Part shown: positions 19,286 through 28,569 of the stretch, piece by piece
Layout of the letters: the number at the start of each line of letters is the position of its first letter
How positions within the stretch are numbered: the first letter of the stretch is position 1
Source of the DNA: Hyphomicrobiaceae bacterium
Lineage (GTDB): Bacteria > Pseudomonadota > Alphaproteobacteria > Rhizobiales > Hyphomicrobiaceae
DNA: 64,000 nucleotides
Reading direction: 5' to 3'
NCBI GenBank assembly: GCA_022844275.1
Contig: JALHMB010000005.1
Location: forward strand, 372,001-436,000
Made by a program: the position numbers and the translations under genes
The notes under the pieces: model-generated
Database searches by the model: none
What the model saw: the letters and a program-made list of their open reading frames with translations, nothing else
Told to the model about the DNA's origin: nothing

Positions 19286-20227
19286 ATGGGCGGCTATATT
19301 CTCCGGCGGGTCCTTTCCACATTGCCGGTGCTGGCGATTGTGGCGGTGCTCGTCTTCCTCATGCTGCGGCTCACGCCGTCCGATCCCGCGGCAATCATCG
19401 CGGGCGACTACGCGAGCTCCGAGCAGATCGAAGGCATTCGCGAGCGTCTCGGTCTCAACGAGCCGATCCTCAAGCAGTTCATCATCTGGATCGGTGGCGT
19501 CTTGCAGGGCGACTTCGGCGAAAGCTTCTTCTACAAGAAACAGGTTGCCGAGCTTATCGGCGAGCGGCTCGAGCCGACACTCTCGCTTTCGCTCATAACG
19601 ATCCTCCTCGTTGTCCTCATTGCGGTGCCGCTCGGCGTGATCGCCGCGCACAATCATGGGACTTGGATCGACCGTTTCGTCATGGGGTTCTCGGTTCTGG
19701 GATTCTCCATTCCCGTGTTCGTCGTCGGGTACATTCTCATCTACATCTTCGCAGTCACGCTCGATTGGCTCCCCGTACAGGGCTATCAGCGCATAAGAGA
19801 CGGCGTCGGCGGATGGCTTCTCAGGCTGGTGCTGCCCGCGATGACGCTCTCGGTGGTCTTTATCGCCTTCATCGCGCGCATGACGCGGACCAGCGTTCTC
19901 GAGGTTCTGAACGAGGACTACATCCGCACGGCGCGCGCCAAGGGCCAGACCGAGATCAAGGTTCTCGTCCGCCACGCGCTCGCGAATGCGGCCGTGCCGA
20001 TCCTCACCATCATCGGCCTTACCGTCGCCATCCTGATCGGCGGCGTCGTCGTGACCGAGTCGGTGTACACGCTGCCGGGGCTCGGCCTGCTCACGGTCGA
20101 TGCCGTGCTCGCGCGCGATTATCCGACCATCCAGGCCGTAATCCTTCTCTTCTCGTTCGCCTATGTGCTCATCAACCTGCTGGTTGATGTCGCTTACACG
20201 TTCCTCGATCCCAGGATCCGCTATTGA
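19286..20227 (+). CDS. ABC transporter permease (DppB type)
   Basis: This 313-residue inner-membrane permease starts MGGYILRRVLSTLPVLAIV, the typical first membrane segment of DppB/OppB proteins, and has about six hydrophobic segments. The EAA-type cytoplasmic loop is near MTRTSVLEVLNEDYIRTARAKG. It pairs with the next permease (its stop and the next start share one base, TGATG) to form the membrane channel of a peptide/nickel-family importer fed by the two upstream binding proteins. Confidence 0.93.
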   Translation: MGGYILRRVLSTLPVLAIVAVLVFLMLRLTPSDPAAIIAGDYASSEQIEGIRERLGLNEPILKQFIIWIGGVLQGDFGESFFYKKQVAELIGERLEPTLSLSLITILLVVLIAVPLGVIAAHNHGTWIDRFVMGFSVLGFSIPVFVVGYILIYIFAVTLDWLPVQGYQRIRDGVGGWLLRLVLPAMTLSVVFIAFIARMTRTSVLEVLNEDYIRTARAKGQTEIKVLVRHALANAAVPILTIIGLTVAILIGGVVVTESVYTLPGLGLLTVDAVLARDYPTIQAVILLFSFAYVLINLLVDVAYTFLDPRIRY

Positions 20228-21138
20228 TGGCCACCATAGACGCAGCTCCGCCGGTTCGCCGACGCCGTTCCGTCTGGTCGACCGTGCTGCGCAACCCGAG
20301 CGTCATCTTCGGCGGCTCCATTGCGTTGTTCATGCTCATCATCGCCATCCTGGCGCCGTTCCTCGGCACACGTGATCCGGCCGAGATCAATCCTTCCGCG
20401 CGCAACCAGAAGCCCGGCTATGTCACCACGATGCGCGACGATGAAGGAAAGCGCGTGCAGGTCAGCTACCGCCTGGGCTCGGATAGCCTCGGGCGGGATA
20501 TCTACAGCCGGGTGGTCTACGGCGCGCGCGTTTCGCTCATCGTCGGCATGACGGTCGCCATCATCGCCGTCTTCATCGGCCTCATTATCGGGATGGTCGC
20601 CGGTTACGTTCGCTGGGCGGACGGCATCATCATGCGCTTCATGGATGGCTTGATGGCCATCCCGGAGATCCTGCTCGCGATCGCACTTGTCTCGCTCTCT
20701 CGCGCTGGCCTCCCAGCTGTGATCATCGCGATCGTCATTCCGCAGGTGCCTCGCGTCGTCCGTCTCGTTCGTTCGGTCGTCCTTTCGATCCGCGAAGAGC
20801 CGTACGTCGAAGCTGCCATCACCGTCGGCACACCGACACCGACCTTGCTGTTCCGCCACGTGCTTCCGAATACAGCGGCGCCCCTGATCGTGCAGGGCAC
20901 CTTCATCTGTGCCAGCGCCATTCTCGTCGAGGCGATCCTCTCGTTCCTCGGAATCGGCATCCCGCCGGAGGTGCCGACCTGGGGCAATATCATGGCAGAA
21001 GGGCGGACCTACTTCCGTATCCTGCCGCACAACATTCTCTATCCCGGCATCGCGCTCGCGCTTGCGGTGCTCGCGATCAACATGCTCGGCGACGGCCTGC
21101 GAGACACGCTCGATCCGCGCTTCGCCAAGAGGTTCTGA
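20227..21138 (+). CDS. ABC transporter permease (DppC type)
   Basis: This 303-residue permease has the N-terminal extension and first membrane segment typical of DppC/OppC (NPSVIFGGSIALFMLIIAIL), a periplasmic loop, LGSDSLGRDIYSRVVYGARVS, and the EAA-type loop SIREEPYVEAAITVG. The ATG at 20227 overlaps the preceding stop by one base, which decides the start and shows translational coupling. It is followed by the ATPase gene 6 bp later. Confidence 0.93.
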   Translation: MATIDAAPPVRRRRSVWSTVLRNPSVIFGGSIALFMLIIAILAPFLGTRDPAEINPSARNQKPGYVTTMRDDEGKRVQVSYRLGSDSLGRDIYSRVVYGARVSLIVGMTVAIIAVFIGLIIGMVAGYVRWADGIIMRFMDGLMAIPEILLAIALVSLSRAGLPAVIIAIVIPQVPRVVRLVRSVVLSIREEPYVEAAITVGTPTPTLLFRHVLPNTAAPLIVQGTFICASAILVEAILSFLGIGIPPEVPTWGNIMAEGRTYFRILPHNILYPGIALALAVLAINMLGDGLRDTLDPRFAKRF

Positions 21139-21144
21139 CCGGCC

Positions 21145-22788
21145 ATGCAAGAGGTTCTCACTGGCATGACTGAGCCCGTACTCTCTGTGCGCAATCTCAC
21201 GGTGCGTCTGCCGCGCGGCGCCGATCGCGAGAATGCGATCGAGGGCATCAGCTTCGACATCGGCCCCCGCGAGATCGTCTGCATCGTCGGCGAGTCGGGC
21301 TCGGGCAAGTCCGTCACCGCGCAGGCGGTCATGGGCCTGCTGCCGAAGCGCGATCTTGTCGTGACGGGCGGCGAGACGCTGCTGCAAGGCGAGGACACCA
21401 CCAAGGCGACGATCCATCGCCTGCGCGCGCTACGCGGCACGCGCATGGGCATGATCTTCCAGGAGCCCATGACGGCCCTCAATCCCGTGCAACGCGTGGG
21501 GCAGCAGATCGCCGAGGTGCTCGAGATTCACACAAACCTGTCGGCGGCCGAGCAGCGTCAGCGCGTCCTGGATATCATGCACGCGGTCAAGCTGCCCGAT
21601 CCGGAGTTGATGATCGACGCGTATCCGCATCAGCTCTCCGGCGGCCAGCGCCAGCGCATCATGATCGCCGCGGCGCTGATCCTCGATCCGGCTCTCCTGA
21701 TCGCCGACGAGCCGACGACGGCGCTCGATGTGACAACGCAGGCGCAGATCCTGAAGCTCATCAAGGAAATGCAGTCCCGTCGCAATACCGGTGTGATGTT
21801 CATCACGCACGACTTCGGCGTCGTGTCCGAGATCGCGGACCGCGTGGTCGTCATGCAGCATGGCCGCGTAGTCGAGCAGGGCACGCGAGACGAGGTGCTG
21901 AGGCGCCCACGCGAGGCCTACACGAAGATGCTTGTCGCCGCCGTGCCGAGCCTTGTTCCGCCAAAGCGCTCGCCGGTTGAAGGCAAGCTGGCGCTGGAAG
22001 CCAAGCAGCTCTCGAAAATCTATGGCAAGCGCACGTTCTTCAATCGTAAGGCGCGCATCGTCAAAGCTGCGCAGAATGTGAACTTCCATATCCGCAAGGG
22101 TGAGACGCTTGGCATTGTCGGCGAGTCCGGCTCAGGTAAGACGACCGTCGCGCGCTGTATCGCGCGCCTGATCGAGCCATCTGAAGGCGAGATCGTTGTC
22201 GACGGGGTGAATGTCGCGCATCTCGCCGAGCGCGATCTCAGGCCCTACCGCCGCGATATCCAGATCGTCTTCCAGGATCCCTACCGCTCACTCAATCCGC
22301 GCCGGACCGTCGGTCAGTCGATCGTCGAGGGTCCGATCAACTTCGGCATGACGCACGAGAAAGCGCAGCAGAAGGCGCGCGAGCTGATGGGCCTCGTGGG
22401 TCTCTCGTCAGACGCGCTCGATCGCTATCCGCACCAGTTCTCCGGCGGTCAGCGCCAGCGCATCTGCATCGCGCGGGCACTCGCCATGGGACCGACGCTG
22501 CTCATCGCGGACGAGGCCGTTTCGGCGCTCGACGTGTCTGTTCAGGCGCAAGTGCTCGAGCTGCTCGACAGCATCCGCAAGCAGTTCGACCTCGCCGTGC
22601 TGTTCATCACGCACGATCTGCGCGTCGCCGCCCAGATCTGCGACCGCATCGCGGTGATGAAGAACGGTGTTGTCGTGGAGCACGGGACGACGACGGACGT
22701 CTTCCGCAATCCGCAGCACGAGTACACGAAGGCGCTCTTCGACGCCGCGCCTGGCCGTGACTTCGGCGCTCAGCAGTCGGTCGCCTGA
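21145..22788 (+). CDS. ABC transporter ATP-binding protein with two fused nucleotide-binding domains
   Basis: This 547-residue protein fuses the DppD- and DppF-type ATPases. Domain 1 has Walker A GESGSGKS (about residues 49-56) and signature LSGGQRQR (about 164); domain 2 has Walker A GESGSGKT (about 326) and signature FSGGQRQR (about 432), each followed by a Walker B ending in DE. Both domains look catalytically complete. It energises the two permeases immediately upstream. A second Met at residue 8 (MTEPVLSVRNL) is an alternative start. Confidence 0.93.
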   Translation: MQEVLTGMTEPVLSVRNLTVRLPRGADRENAIEGISFDIGPREIVCIVGESGSGKSVTAQAVMGLLPKRDLVVTGGETLLQGEDTTKATIHRLRALRGTRMGMIFQEPMTALNPVQRVGQQIAEVLEIHTNLSAAEQRQRVLDIMHAVKLPDPELMIDAYPHQLSGGQRQRIMIAAALILDPALLIADEPTTALDVTTQAQILKLIKEMQSRRNTGVMFITHDFGVVSEIADRVVVMQHGRVVEQGTRDEVLRRPREAYTKMLVAAVPSLVPPKRSPVEGKLALEAKQLSKIYGKRTFFNRKARIVKAAQNVNFHIRKGETLGIVGESGSGKTTVARCIARLIEPSEGEIVVDGVNVAHLAERDLRPYRRDIQIVFQDPYRSLNPRRTVGQSIVEGPINFGMTHEKAQQKARELMGLVGLSSDALDRYPHQFSGGQRQRICIARALAMGPTLLIADEAVSALDVSVQAQVLELLDSIRKQFDLAVLFITHDLRVAAQICDRIAVMKNGVVVEHGTTTDVFRNPQHEYTKALFDAAPGRDFGAQQSVA

Positions 22789-22837
22789 CAGCCATCACGC
22801 TCTTGACGCTTGACCCTCGACGCCCGAGCGGCAAACC

Positions 22838-24241
22838 ATGCCTGGGCTGAGTGCATGGGGGGAAGGCATGGAGGAGAGAGTATCGGCTGACGCGGCCGGT
22901 CAACGAGCTGCGGCCTCGGCAGGCAGTGCTGGAATCGTAAAGCAGAAGCCACTCGTGATTACGGTGCATGGTACGTTCGCGGCCCACGTCGACGACGACG
23001 GCGAGCAATGGTGGCAGAGGGGATCCGCCTTCACGACCGCGCTGGCCGAGCGCCTTTCGACGAAGGGCATACCTGGCATCGAGGTGCAGCCCTTTCATTG
23101 GTCAGGCCTCAACTCCGATCAGGCCCGTCTCGGCGCTGCCAGCGTTCTTTCGAGCACTCTCGCTGCTGCCAAGCGGGGAGGCCGACCTGTCGCCGTATTG
23201 GCCCACAGCCACGGCGGCAACGTTCTCATGGAGGCGCTCGTTCAGCGGCGCACGCGCAAACCTCTCGCAGCGGTACTCACGCTCGGAACGCCGTTCTTCA
23301 GGCGTCGACTAAAGCCGCTGCCGACGCTGATCGCACTGTTCAAGGTCCTGCTAGGTCTCGCCGTGGCCCCGGCCATGCTCATGTACGCCTGGATGGCGCT
23401 ACCGACGGCGCTGGATGGTAGCCGCATCGAGCTCCTGGTGCTGCCCCTTATGATCTTGGTGGGTGTCGTCTGGGCGTTCATGTCCGGCACGCGCGCGCTT
23501 GTGCGCCAGCGATGGGCCAAGCGGCGCGCGCGGATGGTTGTCGATCCGGCGCGGTGGCTCGTCATCCAAAGCCCGCGTGACGAAGCTATGCGCCTGCTCG
23601 AGTCGGCGGTAGCGGTCAAACCTGTCTTCGTCTCCCGCGCGTCCGCGCATGGTCAGTGGGTCCGCTTCGGAACGGTGGCCGGCGTCCTCGGCACGATCGC
23701 CTTCCTCTTTTTCACCGGGTCCTATTTTCTTGCGCCGATCTTCGAGAAAGTTGCTCAGCGCGACTTCGGCCCCGGTATCATTGCCGACTTCACGTTCATG
23801 CTCGTGATACCCGTGGTATTCGCGTTGATCTATGCCGCGATCCGCCTGTTTTCATGGACCATTGGCGCCCGCCTACTCTCGTCTCTGCTCAACGTCTCGA
23901 TACACGGCGGCATTGTTGGCGCCGCGTATGGCGGTGACGACGTCTACGCACTGACGGGTGTCGCGCGGGTTCCGCCATATCTACCGGGCGTTCGCGAGCA
24001 GCGCGTCTCGGCGGCGACGCTCGGCGGGATCGACGACAATGCGATCATCGAAGCGGCGCGCGAGTTCTATTCCGAGATCGTCGCGGAAGAAGTGGCGGAA
24101 ATGACCTTCGCAGATCCGGACCTTCTCATGAAGCGCATGACCGACGCGCTCTACCACAACGCCTACATGCGCGACCGCGATATCGTCGAGGCTGTCGCCG
24201 ATCACCTCGCGCGGAATTTTCTGAACTGGCCGCCGCGATAA
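22838..24241 (+). CDS. Membrane-associated alpha/beta-hydrolase of unknown substrate
   Basis: This 467-residue protein has an alpha/beta-hydrolase beginning: VITVHGTFAAH near residues 40-50 and a nucleophile-elbow-like AHSHGGN at 122-128. Hydrophobic stretches follow (about residues 165-190, 203-225, 278-305 and 318-345), so the hydrolase domain is joined to several membrane segments. No specific family was recognised. The C-terminal part is soluble and acidic. Starts at residue 1 or at Met 11 are both possible. It follows the transporter operon by 49 bp but has no evident link to it. Confidence 0.6.
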   Translation: MPGLSAWGEGMEERVSADAAGQRAAASAGSAGIVKQKPLVITVHGTFAAHVDDDGEQWWQRGSAFTTALAERLSTKGIPGIEVQPFHWSGLNSDQARLGAASVLSSTLAAAKRGGRPVAVLAHSHGGNVLMEALVQRRTRKPLAAVLTLGTPFFRRRLKPLPTLIALFKVLLGLAVAPAMLMYAWMALPTALDGSRIELLVLPLMILVGVVWAFMSGTRALVRQRWAKRRARMVVDPARWLVIQSPRDEAMRLLESAVAVKPVFVSRASAHGQWVRFGTVAGVLGTIAFLFFTGSYFLAPIFEKVAQRDFGPGIIADFTFMLVIPVVFALIYAAIRLFSWTIGARLLSSLLNVSIHGGIVGAAYGGDDVYALTGVARVPPYLPGVREQRVSAATLGGIDDNAIIEAAREFYSEIVAEEVAEMTFADPDLLMKRMTDALYHNAYMRDRDIVEAVADHLARNFLNWPPR

Positions 24242-24242
24242 C

Positions 24243-24488
24243 TCAGCCGCCTGCGATCTGCGGCAGGATGTGGACCTCGGCGTCGTCGCCGATCGGCTCG
24301 AGCAGCGCATCCTGGTAGATCTGGCCATCAATGGCGACGGCGAGCCCCTCCTCCAGATGCGGCGCCAACTCGGGGAACATCTCGCCGAGCTTGCGGAAGA
24401 GCTGGCGTATCGTGCCGGCCTCGATATGGAGTTCCGTCACGTCGCCCGTGTATTGGCGGAGGTTTCCGATCAGCGTGACGTGGGCCAT
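24243..24488 (-). CDS. MoaD/ThiS-like small sulfur-carrier-fold protein
   Basis: This 81-residue protein has the beta-grasp pattern of MoaD/ThiS and ends in Gly-Gly (PQIAGG), the feature used by sulfur carriers for C-terminal thiocarboxylation. It lies just downstream of the large subunit of a molybdenum hydroxylase, in the same direction, separated by a hairpin. It may supply sulfur to a cofactor or metabolite, but no partner activating enzyme (MoeB/ThiF type) is nearby. Its stop is one base from that of the convergent hydrolase gene. Confidence 0.75.
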   Translation of the reverse strand: MAHVTLIGNLRQYTGDVTELHIEAGTIRQLFRKLGEMFPELAPHLEEGLAVAIDGQIYQDALLEPIGDDAEVHILPQIAGG

Positions 24489-24510
24489 CCTATCATTCCC
24501 ATCAGAAGCA

Positions 24511-24544
24511 ATCGGGCCCGCACAATATTTTGTGCAGGCCCGAT
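24511..24544 (-). other. Long hairpin between molybdenum-hydroxylase large subunit and MoaD-like gene
   Basis: Positions 24511-24525 pair with 24530-24544 (15 bp, one mismatch) around a TATT loop. No T-run follows on the minus strand, so it is either a weak terminator or an mRNA 3'-protecting hairpin at the end of the hydroxylase operon. Confidence 0.6.
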
Positions 24545-24577
24545 GTCGTTTCTAGTCCGCTCGCGTCGCGAGGTACA

Positions 24578-26857
24578 TCACGCCTTGCCGGCAGCCTTCA
24601 TGGCCTTCAGCACCTTCGGCGGCGACATCGGCAGCTCGAAGAAGCGGACGCCAGACGAGCGACGCACCGAAGCGCCGATTGCCGCCATCGGCGGCACGAT
24701 CGGCGTCTCGCCGATGCCGCGCACACCGTACGGGTGGCGCGGATTCGGGACCTCGATGATGACCGTGTCGATCATCGGCAGGTCGGACGCGACCGGGATG
24801 CGATAGTCAAGGAAGCCGGCATTTTGCAGCTTGCCGTCGGCGCCGTAGATGTACTCCTCGTTGAGCGCCCAGCCGATGCCCTGCACGGCGCCACCCTGGT
24901 ACTGCCCTTCGACATAGGCGGGGTGGATGGCCTTGCCGGCATCCTGGATGGCCGTGTAGCGCGTCACCGTCACCTTGCCCGTGCCGGGATCGACCTCGGT
25001 ATCGGCAATGTGCACGCCGAAGCTCGGAGCCGCACCCTGTGCGCTGATCGCGGCGTAGCCGACGATGGCGCCGCCGGTCTTGCCCGCGACCTTCGCGATA
25101 TCACTGAGGTGCATGGGCTTGTGCTTGCCGGCATTCTCGCCGGCCGGGCGGATCATGCCGTCCTCGAACGTCACGGCTTCCTCGGGGATATCCCAGAGCT
25201 TCGCCGCGCGACCGCAGGCCTGCTTAACGATCGAGCGCGCCGCCTCGACGGTTGCCATGCCGCTCGAGAAGGTCGAGCGGCTGCCGCCGGTGAGGAAGTT
25301 GTAACCGAGCGAGCTCGTGTCCGCGATGATCGGACGGATCTTGCTGACGTCGACCTTCAGCTCTTCCGCCGCCATCATGCACAGCGACGCGCGCAGACCG
25401 CCGATGTCCGGCGTGCCCGCCATCAGCGTCAGCGTGCCATCTTCGTTGAGCTGTAGCGACACGGTCGTTTCGCCGCCGATATTGAACCAGAAGCCGGCCG
25501 CGACGCCGCGACCCTGGTTTGGACCGAGTGGCGCCTTCCAGTGATCGCTGTCCTTGGCCGCTTCGAGGCACTCGACGAGGCCGACGGGACCGAACTTCGG
25601 GCCGTAGGCTGCGCGCGTGCCTTCCTTCGCGGCATTCTTCAGGCGGAGCTCGATCGGGCACATGCCGAGCTTCTCGGCGATCTCGTCGACGACACTTTCA
25701 ACGCCGTAGGTCGAGATCGGGCCACCCGGCGCGCGATACGCCGCGACCTTCGGTCGGTTCGACACGACGTCGTAGCCCGTGACCTTCACATTCTCCAGAT
25801 CGTAGTTGGCAAAGGCGCACATGCAGGCCGGTTGGACCGGGCTGCCCTGGAACGCACCTGCCTGCAGCGTGATCTCGCCCTCGGCGGCGGTGATGCGGCC
25901 GTCTTTCTTGACGCCCATCTTGACCTTGACCGTGCCGCCGGAAGTCGGGCCGCTGGCCTTGAAGACCTCCTCGCGGCTCATCACCATCTTCACCGGCCGG
26001 CGCGACTTCTTCGACAGCAAGAGCGCCAGGGGCTCGAGGTAGACGACAGTCTTTCCGCCGAAACCGCCGCCGATCTCCGAAGAGGTCACGCGGATCTTTC
26101 CGATGTCCCAGTTGAGCAGCTTCGCGCAGTAGGCGCGCACGACCCAGTGACCCTGCGTCGTCACCCAGAGTTCTGCCGACCCGTCCTCCGAGGACGACGC
26201 GAGGCAGGCGTGCGGCTCGATGTAGCCCTGGTGGACGGCTTTGGTCTTGAACTCGCGCTCGACAATGAGATCCGCTTCGGCGAAGCCCTTCGCCGTGTCG
26301 CCAAGGTTGAACTCGACGCGCTTGGCGATGTTCGACGCCTTGGTCGGCGGCGGCGTCATGCCGATCGTGATCATGTCGTCGTGCAGGATCGGCGCGCCCG
26401 GCTTGATCGCTTCGATCTCGTCGATGACGTGCGGCAGCACCTCATACTCGACCTTGATCGCATCGAGAGCCGCGATCGCAGTCTTCTCGTTGAGCGCGGC
26501 CACGGCAGCCACCGCGTGGCCTTCGTAGAGGACCTTGTCGCGGGCGATCACGTTGTTCGAGATGTCGCGATAGTTGACGACGCCCTCGCCGGCCGGAACG
26601 AATTCCGAAGCCTGCTTGGGGAAGTCTCCGGCCGTGACGATGGCCTTCACGCCGGGCATCGCGGCCGCTTTCGACGTGTCGATCGACTTGATGCGGGCAT
26701 GGGCGTGCGGCGAGCGCAACACCTTGCCGACGAGCTGACCGGCCATCTTGAGGTCGGCGCCGTACTTGGCGCGACCGGTGACCTTGTCGACGCCGTCCGG
26801 ACGGATCGGGCGGGTGCCGACAACATCGAACTGGGGCTTCTTGACACGCTCTTGCAT
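24578..26857 (-). CDS. Molybdenum hydroxylase large (molybdopterin-binding) subunit, xanthine dehydrogenase family
   Basis: This 759-residue protein is the catalytic subunit of a xanthine-dehydrogenase/CO-dehydrogenase-family enzyme. Landmarks are GGGFGGKT (residues 263-270), the active-site loop AAYRAPGG (371-378), and the C-terminal GIGETP holding the catalytic glutamate (near 726). The loop AYRAPGG differs from the AYRCSFR of form I CO dehydrogenase and from the AYRGAGR of form II CoxL, so it is not a CO dehydrogenase; the substrate is unknown (aldehyde, purine or aromatic CoA ester are options). It is the last gene of an M-S-L operon. Confidence 0.9.
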   Translation of the reverse strand: MQERVKKPQFDVVGTRPIRPDGVDKVTGRAKYGADLKMAGQLVGKVLRSPHAHARIKSIDTSKAAAMPGVKAIVTAGDFPKQASEFVPAGEGVVNYRDISNNVIARDKVLYEGHAVAAVAALNEKTAIAALDAIKVEYEVLPHVIDEIEAIKPGAPILHDDMITIGMTPPPTKASNIAKRVEFNLGDTAKGFAEADLIVEREFKTKAVHQGYIEPHACLASSSEDGSAELWVTTQGHWVVRAYCAKLLNWDIGKIRVTSSEIGGGFGGKTVVYLEPLALLLSKKSRRPVKMVMSREEVFKASGPTSGGTVKVKMGVKKDGRITAAEGEITLQAGAFQGSPVQPACMCAFANYDLENVKVTGYDVVSNRPKVAAYRAPGGPISTYGVESVVDEIAEKLGMCPIELRLKNAAKEGTRAAYGPKFGPVGLVECLEAAKDSDHWKAPLGPNQGRGVAAGFWFNIGGETTVSLQLNEDGTLTLMAGTPDIGGLRASLCMMAAEELKVDVSKIRPIIADTSSLGYNFLTGGSRSTFSSGMATVEAARSIVKQACGRAAKLWDIPEEAVTFEDGMIRPAGENAGKHKPMHLSDIAKVAGKTGGAIVGYAAISAQGAAPSFGVHIADTEVDPGTGKVTVTRYTAIQDAGKAIHPAYVEGQYQGGAVQGIGWALNEEYIYGADGKLQNAGFLDYRIPVASDLPMIDTVIIEVPNPRHPYGVRGIGETPIVPPMAAIGASVRRSSGVRFFELPMSPPKVLKAMKAAGKA

Positions 26858-26859
26858 GA

Positions 26860-27336
26860 TCAGGCTCCTCTCATCTCGGCGGCGGCGTCCATGACGGCGC
26901 GTACGATCTTGTCATAACCCGTGCACCGGCAGAGATTGCCGGCAAGCCAATAGCGGACTTGGGTTTCCGTGGGGTCGGGGTTCTTCGCGAGGAGCGCCTT
27001 GGCGGCAATGAGCACGCCCGGCGTACAGATCCCGCATTGCAAGGCCGCGTGCTCCAGGAACTTACGCTGCAGTGGATGCAGCTCATCGCCCTGTGCCATG
27101 CCCTCGATCGTCTCGACCTTCTTGCCTTCAGCTTCGACGCCGAGGATGAGGCACGAGCACACGAGGCGTCCGTCGATTAGGACGCTGCACGCGCCGCAGT
27201 CGCCGGAGGAGCAGCCTTCCTTGGCACCGATCAGGTCGAGCTCGTCGCGCAGGCAATCCAACAGCGTCTGCTCGCTGTCGCAAAGATACTCGACGGGGTC
27301 ACCATTGACGGTGGTCGTTACATGATGCTTGGCCAT
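26860..27336 (-). CDS. Molybdenum hydroxylase small subunit, two [2Fe-2S] clusters
   Basis: This 158-residue electron-transfer subunit has a plant-type ferredoxin cluster (GCSSGDCGAC with a fourth Cys about 10 residues later, residues 42-60) and the second cluster typical of the family (CGICTPG and CRCTGYDKI). It passes electrons from the molybdenum site to the FAD subunit. ATG 27336 is preferred because it starts just after the FAD-subunit stop (1-bp gap); an in-frame start at 27354 would overlap that gene. It abuts the large subunit by 2 bp. Confidence 0.92.
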   Translation of the reverse strand: MAKHHVTTTVNGDPVEYLCDSEQTLLDCLRDELDLIGAKEGCSSGDCGACSVLIDGRLVCSCLILGVEAEGKKVETIEGMAQGDELHPLQRKFLEHAALQCGICTPGVLIAAKALLAKNPDPTETQVRYWLAGNLCRCTGYDKIVRAVMDAAAEMRGA

Positions 27337-27337
27337 C

Positions 27338-28192
27338 TCAAACCTTTCTTGCACGCTCGAGCGCGATCTTCGCAGTCCTCACGGTGAGGGTGCCCGCGAC
27401 GTCGACGCGGAATTCCACAGTGCCGCGTTTGTCGTCGATGGGCTTGCACGCCGCACGGGCAGCCGCTTCCAGCTTGGCGAGCGCCGCGTCATCGACCTTG
27501 GTGCCGACGAGCGCCTTGCCGGCGTCCTCGACCAACAGGGGACGTGCCGCCACGGCACCGAGCGACACGCGGGCAGCGGTGCAGGTCCCGCTGTCGTCGA
27601 GCGCCAGAGCGACGCCGCAGCCGACGACAGCAATGTCCATTTCCGTGCGCGGAATGAAGCGCAGGTAGGCATCGCCGCCGTGCTTCGGACGTGCCGGGAT
27701 CTTGAAGGAGACGATGAACTCACCTGCCGTCAGCGCCAGCTTGCGCGGCGCAAGCATGATGTCCTCGACGGGCAGCGTGCGCGTGCCCTTGGGGCCGACG
27801 ATGGTCGCGACGGCGCCTGCAGCAATCAGACCCGGCACGCTGTCGGCAGCAGGAGAGCCATTGCAGAGGTTGCCACCGAGGGAAGCACGGCCCTGAACCT
27901 GGGTCGATCCGATCAGGTTCGCGGCTTCGACGAGGCCCGGCCAGTCCTTGGAAAGTGTCGGATGCTCCTTGAGTTCGGCGCCCGTGACTGCGGCACCGAT
28001 CGTGTAACCGCTGGCGTCCTTGGTGATCTCGCGGGTCGCCTCGATACCTTTGATGTCCACAACCACGTCAGGGTTCAGGACTCGGGCCTTCATCTGCACC
28101 AGGAGGTCGGTGCCCCCGGCGAGCACCCGTGCCCCCTGACCGGCCAGAAGGGCTGTCGCCGCTTCGACCGTCGTCGGTTTCTCATATCTCAT
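27338..28192 (-). CDS. Molybdenum hydroxylase medium (FAD-binding) subunit
   Basis: This 284-residue protein is the FAD subunit. It has the family's FAD-binding blocks VLAGGTDLLVQMKARV near residues 22-37 and ASLGGNLCNGSPAADSVPGL near 105-124, and a CO_deh_flav_C-type C-terminal domain. It is the first gene of the operon transcribed M-S-L, the order used by many CoxL-like and 4-hydroxybenzoyl-CoA-reductase-like enzymes. A 377-bp gap separates it from the divergent mesaconyl-CoA hydratase gene. Confidence 0.92.
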   Translation of the reverse strand: MRYEKPTTVEAATALLAGQGARVLAGGTDLLVQMKARVLNPDVVVDIKGIEATREITKDASGYTIGAAVTGAELKEHPTLSKDWPGLVEAANLIGSTQVQGRASLGGNLCNGSPAADSVPGLIAAGAVATIVGPKGTRTLPVEDIMLAPRKLALTAGEFIVSFKIPARPKHGGDAYLRFIPRTEMDIAVVGCGVALALDDSGTCTAARVSLGAVAARPLLVEDAGKALVGTKVDDAALAKLEAAARAACKPIDDKRGTVEFRVDVAGTLTVRTAKIALERARKV

Positions 28193-28569
28193 GCCGTGTT
28201 TGCCTCGTGCGTTCGCTCGCCTGAATTGATCCTGAGTTGAATTGGGCCGCCGCGCGAGGGCCAGCCGGCCGCAAAGGAAGCTTTGCCCGGCAGCCGGCGC
28301 AGGGTGAGCGCAGGTACACTGCTATTCCAACCCGCCAAGCCCCAGCTTGGCAAGGGCCGATGTCACAACGGAGGCATGCCAAGCCGCTGGTTCTTGGCTG
28401 GACGGCCCGATTCGGCCCAGGAAGAGGCAACAAAAGCCCAAATCACGACTTGCCTGGGGTGCTGGGCTCGATGACTGACAAATAGGCTACAGATTATCTG
28501 CGACGGTATTACGATCGCGCTCACCCCGTTCGAGGGGAGCGGCTTGCGCGAGCGACAGGCAACCGAGCG
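28193..28569. promoter_or_regulatory. 377-bp divergent intergenic region with several short inverted repeats
   Basis: This region separates the molybdenum hydroxylase operon from the mesaconyl-CoA hydratase gene and should contain both promoters. It holds several short inverted repeats (for example CCAAGC...GCTTGG near 28340 and CCCAGG...CCTGGG between about 28417 and 28456). No coding frame, tRNA or recognised riboswitch was identified. Confidence 0.3.

Noticed and set aside
25541-26917. Long plus-strand open frame across the molybdenum hydroxylase large subunit
   Set aside because: Antisense to a conserved operon with strong motifs; its sequence is charged and unlike any family.
28193-28569. 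Possible molybdenum-cofactor riboswitch upstream of the hydroxylase operon
   Set aside because: Short inverted repeats are present, but the conserved Moco RNA core cannot be matched with confidence.
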